Part shown: in pieces, positions 7,724 to 14,015 of the stretch
Position numbering within the stretch: position 1 is the first letter of the stretch
How the letters are laid out: each line of letters begins with the position of its first letter
Assembly (NCBI GenBank): GCA_947453525.1
Contig: CANGHD010000018.1
Coordinates: 1-36,031, forward strand
Length of the DNA: 36,031 bases
Direction of reading: 5' to 3'
DNA from: Paracoccaceae bacterium
GTDB lineage: Bacteria; Pseudomonadota; Alphaproteobacteria; Rhodobacterales; Rhodobacteraceae
The notes under the pieces: generated by a model
The model's database searches: none
What the model saw: only the letters and a program-made list of their open reading frames with translations
What the model was told of the DNA's origin: nothing
Translations under genes and position numbers: made by a program

Positions 7724-8902
7724 ATGAGTGATCCCTTCTCTGCTCCGCGCGAGGCCAATCGTGACGTGACGCCCTTTGCGGCAGGTCAGGCGTCATTTGA
7801 AGCGGAAACCCCGCGGGCCGCTTCCGCCAAGGCGTCTACCGCTTCGACCAAGGCCGAACCAGCGCCACTGCCGACCGAGTTCCCGTTTGAGACGGAACAT
7901 CCTGTCATGCCGATCCCGTTCAAGGCGCAGTTCGGCGAGTACAAGCTGGACGGCGTCGAGATTTCGGTGACCGCCGCCTATGTGGCGATTGACGGTGCCT
8001 TGGACCCGCAATGGAAGGGGCACAAGGAGTTCGTCAAGCTGCAGTTCGACTTCCAAGGCTTCTCTGTCTCGATCTTCCCCGAGGTGGTGGTGGCCGGATC
8101 GCGCCGCGATGGCGAGATGACGCTGCAGTTCCTCGACCCGGCGGGCACCCATCTGCCGCAACTGCGTTACATCCTGAACAGCTACATCGCGGGCGATTTC
8201 GTCTCTATGGGCGGCATGATGGCTTATAGCGGCCCCACCCAACCCAAAGTTGCACGCCCGGCAGACGGGGCGACTGCGAAATTCCGGATCAGAAGCCTGT
8301 CAGTCGCGCTTCTGTCCATCGTTCTGATGCTGGGCGCGGGCAAGATCATGTACAACCGCTATTCTCAAAGCTATGAGTCGCGTCCGGTTTTTGTTGAGCG
8401 TCTTGGCAATGACATGAAGGCCACCGCTGCCGGCCAGGTTTCCATGCTCAACCCGAACGCCAAGAAGGGAGAGGTGGTCTTTTCCATCAATTCCAACACC
8501 GGCGACGTGTTGAGCTTCCAGTTGCCTTGTGACTGTGAAGTAAAGGTAACCAAAGGCATTTTCGAAGGGTCGACTGTTCTTCCTTTTGACACGATTTTAT
8601 CATTCTTTGGCTCCACCACCGAGATCAATGTGGAAACACAAATGAGCATCGAGGGATTGGCTAAAGCGATGAGTGGTGATGCGGCATATCTCGACATGAA
8701 CGACGGGCGGACCATTCCGGTCAAGGTCGTCGTGAATTCGGCGACCAATGCCGCGGCGCTCCGGGGCGATCTGTTCGTTCCGGTTGATCTTGTCCCGCCA
8801 GAAGGCGCCTTGGGGAAAGATGACATCGGCAAATCCGCAACCTTGCGGTTGTCCAAGACCTGGTTTGGCGGCTCATCCCCCCAATTGCCGGAGAAATCAT
8901 GA
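7724..8902 (+). CDS. alg44: Alg44-like polymerase co-subunit with degenerate PilZ domain
   Basis: 392 residues from the ATG at 7724, which has AAAGGA seven bases upstream; an ATG at 7691 overlapping alg8 is possible but lacks a site. Layout follows Alg44: a cytosolic PilZ-like domain (about 50-170) after an Ala/Thr-rich leader, one membrane helix (SLSVALLSIVLMLGAGKIMY, about 191-210) and a periplasmic HlyD-like part. In Pseudomonas the PilZ domain binds c-di-GMP through RxxxR and DxSxxG to switch Alg8 on. Here the aligned positions read TEHPV (7892-7906, both Arg lost) and EISVTA (7958-7975, Asp to Glu and Gly to Ala). Binding is therefore doubtful, and control may be constitutive or through another ligand. 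The stop overlaps algA as ATGA. Confidence 0.85.
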   Translation: MSDPFSAPREANRDVTPFAAGQASFEAETPRAASAKASTASTKAEPAPLPTEFPFETEHPVMPIPFKAQFGEYKLDGVEISVTAAYVAIDGALDPQWKGHKEFVKLQFDFQGFSVSIFPEVVVAGSRRDGEMTLQFLDPAGTHLPQLRYILNSYIAGDFVSMGGMMAYSGPTQPKVARPADGATAKFRIRSLSVALLSIVLMLGAGKIMYNRYSQSYESRPVFVERLGNDMKATAAGQVSMLNPNAKKGEVVFSINSNTGDVLSFQLPCDCEVKVTKGIFEGSTVLPFDTILSFFGSTTEINVETQMSIEGLAKAMSGDAAYLDMNDGRTIPVKVVVNSATNAAALRGDLFVPVDLVPPEGALGKDDIGKSATLRLSKTWFGGSSPQLPEKS

Positions 8903-10329
8903 CCAACATTTACCCCTTGATCATCTGTGGCGGCAACGGCACGCGGCTGTGGCCGGTGTCGCGGACCCAAAGCCCCAAGCAGTTCCAGAAAGTCGGGGAA
9001 GCGGAGTCGCTGACCTTCTTCCAGTCCGCCGTGGAGCGGCACCGTGGTCAAGGGTACCAGCCGCCAGTCGTCGTCTCGGCCATTCGCCACCGCGAGACGA
9101 TCGCCAGCCAATTGGCCGAGATCAACTGCACCGCAGATGTGATCCACGAACCGATGGGCCGCAATACGGGCCCTGCGGTGCTGGCCGCGGCCTTTCATCT
9201 GATCGCCCGTAACCCCGATGCGCTGATGGTTGTCATTCCGGCTGATCACGTGATCGAAGGTGACCTGAACTCCACCATCATGGCGATGCGTCTGCCGGCG
9301 ATGGCGGGGCAGATCATCACCTTCGGCATCAAGCCGCGCTATGCCGAGACCGGCTTTGGCTACATCACCGATGGTGGCCCCTTCATCGAATTCCCTGGCC
9401 TGCGCAAAGTCGACCGCTTTGTCGAAAAGCCGCCGAGCCGCAAAGCCCGCCTTCTGGTGGAAAGCAACGTGGCCTATTGGGCCTCGGGCATCAGCATGTT
9501 CGCCGCCCGCACCATTATCGAGGAATACCGCAAGTTCGACAAACCCACCGCCGATCTGGTCGAACAGGCCGTCATCCACGGTACGATGGCGTCCGACGGA
9601 TTTGAACTGAACCCCGAATTCTTCGGCCAGACCGTCGCCGGCCCGACCGAAAGCGTGGTCTTCGAACGCACCAGCCGCATTTCCATGGCCCCGCTGGACG
9701 TGAACTGGAGCGACGTGGGCTCCTGGACGGCCATGTACGGCATCTCGAAGTCGAATGATCAGGGCAATGTCCTGCAGGGCGATGTGATCGCGGTCGAAAC
9801 GACGAATTCCATGGTCCGCTCGACTTCGCGTCTGGTCACGGTTGTCGGCCTGAAGGACGTGATCGTGATCGATACGCCTGACGCCCTGTTGGTGACCCGT
9901 GTCGGCCATTGCCAGAGTGTGAAGAAGGTGGCCGAATATCTGAAGGCGGGCAAGCGGGTCGAGGCGGAAAAGCATCTGGCAGCGGCTCCGGCCGCGTCGG
10001 TTCCGCTGAAAAAGCCCTCGGATGAACTGTTCCGGTCGGCAGGGTTCGAGATCAAGACAGCCCGGATTTCGGCAGGCACCAGCCTTGACTTGGCTCTTGG
10101 CCAGCACCGTGAGGTGCTGATCGCTTCAGGCGAAGTGATCATGTCTACGGCTCTGTCTTTTTCGCTGTTGCACACCGGTCAACGCATCGACGTCGACCCC
10201 GACACGGCAGCGACCCTGTATAACGCCAGCCAATCCGAAGCCGAGGTGGTTCTGCTGATCCAGAACCAAACCGAAGTCTCTAAGAAGCCCGAGCCCGAAA
10301 CGGCGCAAGTTGTGGCGCTTTATGCCTAG
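8899..10329 (+). CDS. algA: mannose-1-phosphate guanylyltransferase with degenerate isomerase domain
   Basis: 476 residues, the usual AlgA/XanB length. The N-terminal nucleotidyltransferase makes GDP-mannose from mannose-1-phosphate and GTP, feeding AlgD. It keeps ICGGNGTRLWPVSR (9-22), IPADHVI (113-119), GFGYI and RFVEKPPS (173-180). In bifunctional enzymes the C-terminal cupin is a metal-dependent phosphomannose isomerase with HxH...E and a later His. Here that stretch reads SLDLALGQHREVLIASGE and DPDTAATLYNAS, so the ligands are largely missing and isomerase activity is doubtful. Mannose-6-phosphate would then come from another enzyme. Start overlaps the alg44 stop (ATGA). Placing algA fourth differs from Pseudomonas, where it ends the operon. 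Confidence 0.9.
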   Translation: MTNIYPLIICGGNGTRLWPVSRTQSPKQFQKVGEAESLTFFQSAVERHRGQGYQPPVVVSAIRHRETIASQLAEINCTADVIHEPMGRNTGPAVLAAAFHLIARNPDALMVVIPADHVIEGDLNSTIMAMRLPAMAGQIITFGIKPRYAETGFGYITDGGPFIEFPGLRKVDRFVEKPPSRKARLLVESNVAYWASGISMFAARTIIEEYRKFDKPTADLVEQAVIHGTMASDGFELNPEFFGQTVAGPTESVVFERTSRISMAPLDVNWSDVGSWTAMYGISKSNDQGNVLQGDVIAVETTNSMVRSTSRLVTVVGLKDVIVIDTPDALLVTRVGHCQSVKKVAEYLKAGKRVEAEKHLAAAPAASVPLKKPSDELFRSAGFEIKTARISAGTSLDLALGQHREVLIASGEVIMSTALSFSLLHTGQRIDVDPDTAATLYNASQSEAEVVLLIQNQTEVSKKPEPETAQVVALYA

Positions 10330-10372
10330 GATCCCGTCCTCATCCCGTGGATTGGCCTCGGAAGGCGCGTTC

Positions 10373-11875
10373 ATGCGGCTGCTGTCCTCGGCCGTCGCAT
10401 GTGTCATTTGTCTGGCCCTGCCCGCAGACGCCCGGCAAGATGAGCAGACCGATGCCGTGCGCGCCTTGGTGAAGAACCTCCAGACCCTGATCGCCGACGA
10501 GAAGATGGCCGAGTCTTCCGCCTCGGCTCTCGTGCAGAAGGCTGGTCTTGCCGACTTTGCCAACCCGGCCAAGCCAGCCCTGACCTTCATTCAGCCGCTC
10601 ACGACCAAAGCCGCTCCAGTTCCGGTCGAAGGGCAAAGCCTTGATCTGCGGCTGGCGATCACCATGCTGTCGCAATCCTACGGCCCGGATGGCACGTTCA
10701 ACGTTCTGGCGGCGCAAACCAACCCGAACCTGAAAGCACTGGTTCTGCGCAAAGGCACGGCCAATCTGGCGGACATTCGCCGCCTTCTACAGGAAAACCA
10801 ACTGCAACCAGTGGATCCTGGCCAAATTCTGCGGCTGGATGTGCCCTTGGTGATCTGGTCCGGTGCGGGACTTGCCTTGGGCCCCACCGACAAGATCGAG
10901 ATCAACCGCAGCACCGGCGCGTTTTTGACGAACTTTGGGCATCTGGATCTGAACGGCAGCACGATCTCGGGTGTGGGCGCAGCCAATCCGGCCAGCCCCT
11001 CCTTCATGCCCTTCGTGACAACCGCAGATGGCGGCTCGGTCATCGTCAAGAACGCCCACATCTCTCATCTTGGCTTCGGTACGGCCCCGGCATTTTCGGG
11101 CTTTTCGATCATGCGCAGCATTGTCCATACCGCAGACCGGCAAAACCATGTCGAAGCCAGCCGGTTCGAGGACCTAGTCAGCCTGACGGTCGACGGGGCC
11201 TCGGATGTCGTCGTCGATGGCAACCGCTTTGCCGATATGCGTGGTGGATCGATCGTGGTGTCGCACAGCACCAATGCGACGATCCGGTCGAACCTGTTTT
11301 CCGGCAAGATGCCGACCAATGCGATCCGACTGGCCGACGGTTCGGTGGGCGCTGTGATCGAAGGCAATGTCGTGTTGGGCGGCAAACACGCGGGCATCCT
11401 GATCGGCAAGAACAGCAGCGGGGCTCTGGTATCCCACAACGTGGTCTGGCATCGGGACGGCGGCGGGATTGCCGTCAGCAATTCGGATTGCGAGAAGATC
11501 ACCGGCAATCTGGTGGCAGACAATACCCAGAAGGGCATCGAAGTCCGCGACAGTCTTGGCTCGCGGGTCGAACAGAACACGATTTTGTCCAACCACAGCG
11601 CCGGAATATGGGTATCGGGTCAGCGCAAGGGGGCGCGAACCTATCTTTCGGGCAACAGGCTTGCGGCAAATGGCTCGGGTCTGGCGGGGGCGATCGGCGA
11701 AAGCATCTATCTGGATGCCAACGATTTCACCCAGCAATATCCGCAGTTTCTCAGCGGTGACCTCACAGCGCAGTTCCGGTCGGTCGCGCTGGACCTGCGC
11801 GGGCGCCAACCCATCGTCCTGATCTCGTCCGACAACGTCAAGACCGACCCGCCGAAGACGGCCTGTTCGAACTGA
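10373..11875 (+). CDS. AlgG-like periplasmic right-handed beta-helix protein without the DPHD motif
   Basis: About 500 residues from the ATG at 10373, preceded by GGAAGG; earlier in-frame ATGs would overlap algA. MRLLSSAVACVICLALPADA is a Sec signal peptide. Resemblance to AlgG mannuronan C5-epimerase runs in order: ALVLRKGTANLADIRRLL, GAFLTNFGHLDLNGS, SFMPFVTTADGGSVIVKNAH, SRFEDLVSLTV, DVVVDGNRF, then helix rungs such as HAGILIGKNSSGALVSHN. AlgG has the catalytic DPHD right after the GNTY rung; the aligned spot here is VVSH (11255-11266). No DPHD occurs elsewhere. AlgG also guards the polymer structurally during periplasmic transit, so a scaffold role is plausible. Epimerisation by different residues cannot be excluded. 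Confidence 0.75.
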   Translation: MRLLSSAVACVICLALPADARQDEQTDAVRALVKNLQTLIADEKMAESSASALVQKAGLADFANPAKPALTFIQPLTTKAAPVPVEGQSLDLRLAITMLSQSYGPDGTFNVLAAQTNPNLKALVLRKGTANLADIRRLLQENQLQPVDPGQILRLDVPLVIWSGAGLALGPTDKIEINRSTGAFLTNFGHLDLNGSTISGVGAANPASPSFMPFVTTADGGSVIVKNAHISHLGFGTAPAFSGFSIMRSIVHTADRQNHVEASRFEDLVSLTVDGASDVVVDGNRFADMRGGSIVVSHSTNATIRSNLFSGKMPTNAIRLADGSVGAVIEGNVVLGGKHAGILIGKNSSGALVSHNVVWHRDGGGIAVSNSDCEKITGNLVADNTQKGIEVRDSLGSRVEQNTILSNHSAGIWVSGQRKGARTYLSGNRLAANGSGLAGAIGESIYLDANDFTQQYPQFLSGDLTAQFRSVALDLRGRQPIVLISSDNVKTDPPKTACSN

Positions 11876-11891
11876 AGTGAGGCATCGCGCC

Positions 11892-12683
11892 ATGGCCAAG
11901 TCATCGCTGACCTACCGCACCGCTGCTTTGGCGCTGGCGCTGGTTTTGGGCATGGGCCTTGGCTCCGGTGCAATTGCGCAAGCCATTTCGATGAACATAC
12001 CGCCGGACAAGACGCACCGGCAAGTGGCCGTGATAGTGACCAAGGGCCTGACATCGACCAAGAAATTGCCGACGCCAGAGTTGAAGGACGCTCGCAAGCG
12101 GATGCTGGCCGGCAAGGACGTCACACCGGACGAGTTGCGGGCCTTGTCCGACAATGGCGACGGATTGGCCGCGCAGAAATACGAGCGCTTTCTGGTCAGC
12201 ACCATGGCGACCTCCACCGCGTCCGATATCGCCTATTATGGCAGCATAGCCCTTGGCGACGGCCGGGTCTGGGCCCTGCCAGCCGTGGTGGATGCCCTGC
12301 GCCACCTTGACCCGGCGACCGAACCTGCCGAGCGCAAGAAGGCCTATGCGGCGGTGCTTTTTCCCTATGCCTGGGCCGGAAACGCGCTGGCGCTGGATGC
12401 GATCATTGATCTGAGTGGCAAGGACCAGCTTCTTGGAGAGATGTCGAAGGTGACGCAGGACCGCATTGCCGCACAGGGCGAGAAGGCGGGCGATGGCCGG
12501 GTGGCCCTGCGGCTGGCCATCGCGCTTATGCAAAAGCCAGAGCGGTCGAAGGCCGACGTTGGCTTGGCGCAACACTTTCTGAAACGGGCGCAAGCCTCTG
12601 ACAATTTGCAGGTTCAGGCGACGGCGAACAACCTCAGCTCCCTGCTTGCAAGCGATGGTACATTGATGGCTGCTAAGAAATGA
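11892..12683 (+). CDS. unknown helical periplasmic protein of the alginate-type operon
   Basis: 263 residues from the ATG at 11892 (GTGAGG upstream; a GTG at 11877 is an alternative). SLTYRTAALALALVLGMGLG with the end SGAIAQA is a Sec signal peptide. The mature part is almost all helical. Its C-terminal half has Sel1/TPR-like patterns (YAWAGNALALDAIIDLSG, DVGLAQHFLKRAQASDNLQ). I do not recognise a family. The gene sits between the AlgG-like and AlgX-like genes and overlaps the latter by ATGA, so it likely belongs to the periplasmic export or scaffold complex, perhaps sharing the AlgK role with the large Sel1 protein. It does not look like AlgF, AlgE or AlgJ. Confidence 0.7.
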   Translation: MAKSSLTYRTAALALALVLGMGLGSGAIAQAISMNIPPDKTHRQVAVIVTKGLTSTKKLPTPELKDARKRMLAGKDVTPDELRALSDNGDGLAAQKYERFLVSTMATSTASDIAYYGSIALGDGRVWALPAVVDALRHLDPATEPAERKKAYAAVLFPYAWAGNALALDAIIDLSGKDQLLGEMSKVTQDRIAAQGEKAGDGRVALRLAIALMQKPERSKADVGLAQHFLKRAQASDNLQVQATANNLSSLLASDGTLMAAKK

Positions 12684-14005
12684 TACGTCTCACAACCTTG
12701 CGTCTGGCAGCCTTGTGCGTGTCAGCCGTCGTGAGCCTTCTGGTCCCGTCGCTTGGGCAGGCACAGTCGGCCTATAGCTGCACCGGTCTGGACAGCCAGC
12801 AGAAGACTGCCGCGATCGAGGGCAGCGCTGGCATCTTTTACCGGGTCGAGCCTGACATGCGGATGTTCAACCCCTTCTCGGACCAGACGGCGGACCAGAT
12901 GGCGGCCTTGTCGCAAGCCCTGTCCAAACTGGGCACCACGCTGATCTATGTGCCGGTTCCGACCAAGAGCCTTGCCATGCCCGACCAGTTGCCGCAGGCG
13001 GCGCGGGATTATGGCTTTGACGTCAACATCGCCACGACAGTTTATCTGGAGGGGATCAAGAAGCTGTCAAAGCGCGGGGTGCTGGCGGTCGACGCGCGTC
13101 TGTCGCTGCAGGCGCCCTTGACCGACGGGCCGTCGTTCTTTCCGACCGATTACCGCATGACCTCGGCCGGAGCAGCGCGGGAGGCCAAAGCGATTGCCGA
13201 TGTCATCACCAAGGCGCCGGGCTACGCCGAACTGCCCAAGGGGCGGTTTGACACCAGCCCAGCGGGCAAGGTGGCCATCAACTCGCCGATGCGCAGCGTG
13301 TTGCAGCGCCATTGCCTGCTGCCGTTACCCCCGGCAGAGACGGATGCCTATTCCTCCAACCGAGTGCAGGGCAGCGGCGTGGCAAGGGACACCAGCATCT
13401 TCGGATCGTCCGGCGGCGGGACACGGGTGGCGATTGTGGGCACCGAGATTGACGGCGACCCGGTGGCCAATCTTGCGGGCTTCGTCGCCAAGGCGACGGG
13501 GCTGGAAACCTCGCAATATGCCGTGCCGGGCGGCGGCGGGTTTGCGGCGATTTCCTCTTACCTGACGTCCAGTGCATTTCAGGATTCGCGCCCGGCCTTT
13601 CTGATCTGGGCCAATCCGGTCAGTGAAAATCTGGCCAGCTTCGGCGATCAACCCTTTGCCGAGTTGATCGCGGCCGCCGGCGACAACTGCCGGGTCCCGC
13701 TGCCGGTCATGGTCAACCTGCAGACCAATTCGGTGGTGGCCGACCTGACCGCACTGGATGCCGGGCAAAGCTATACCCTGTTCGTCGACGCCAATGGCGC
13801 ACCCGCCGCGCAGGCGCAGTTCGACTTTACCGCCAGCAATGGTCTGGTCCGCACCAAAAGCGTTTTCCGCAACAAGGATCAGGTCAAGACCGGGCGTTTC
13901 TACATGCCGATGACCGGTCTTTGGCCGGAAGGCGCACAGTCGGTCGAGATCACGCTGGACGTGCCCTTGGGCAACGCGCCGCGCGTTCTGGCTTGTTTCA
14001 ATTAG
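12680..14005 (+). CDS. AlgX/AlgJ-family SGNH-like protein lacking the catalytic serine and histidine
   Basis: 441 residues; signal peptide to about GQAQS (30). AlgX is the periplasmic terminal alginate O-acetyltransferase and a link between AlgK and the polymer. The same block order is present: GIFYRVEPDM (51-60), LIYVPVPTKS, FFPTDYRMTSAGA (153-165), RVAIVGTEIDG (249-259), VANLAGFVAKATGLE, QYAVPGGGGFAAISSYL and AFLIWANPV, then a beta-sandwich C-terminal domain like the AlgX carbohydrate-binding module. In active AlgX these motifs read TDTHW and GTSYS. Here His is Arg (TDYRM, 13145-13159) and the nucleophile Ser is Glu (GTEI, 13439-13450). With no AlgI, AlgJ or AlgF nearby, it probably binds polymer without acetylating it. 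Overlaps the preceding gene by ATGA. Confidence 0.82.
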   Translation: MIRLTTLRLAALCVSAVVSLLVPSLGQAQSAYSCTGLDSQQKTAAIEGSAGIFYRVEPDMRMFNPFSDQTADQMAALSQALSKLGTTLIYVPVPTKSLAMPDQLPQAARDYGFDVNIATTVYLEGIKKLSKRGVLAVDARLSLQAPLTDGPSFFPTDYRMTSAGAAREAKAIADVITKAPGYAELPKGRFDTSPAGKVAINSPMRSVLQRHCLLPLPPAETDAYSSNRVQGSGVARDTSIFGSSGGGTRVAIVGTEIDGDPVANLAGFVAKATGLETSQYAVPGGGGFAAISSYLTSSAFQDSRPAFLIWANPVSENLASFGDQPFAELIAAAGDNCRVPLPVMVNLQTNSVVADLTALDAGQSYTLFVDANGAPAAQAQFDFTASNGLVRTKSVFRNKDQVKTGRFYMPMTGLWPEGAQSVEITLDVPLGNAPRVLACFN

Positions 14006-14015
14006 GGGATCGAAG

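Noticed and set aside
8371-10107. 578-residue antisense open frame across alg44 and algA
   Set aside because: Same reason: shadow of well-supported genes, with no ribosome-binding site or domain.
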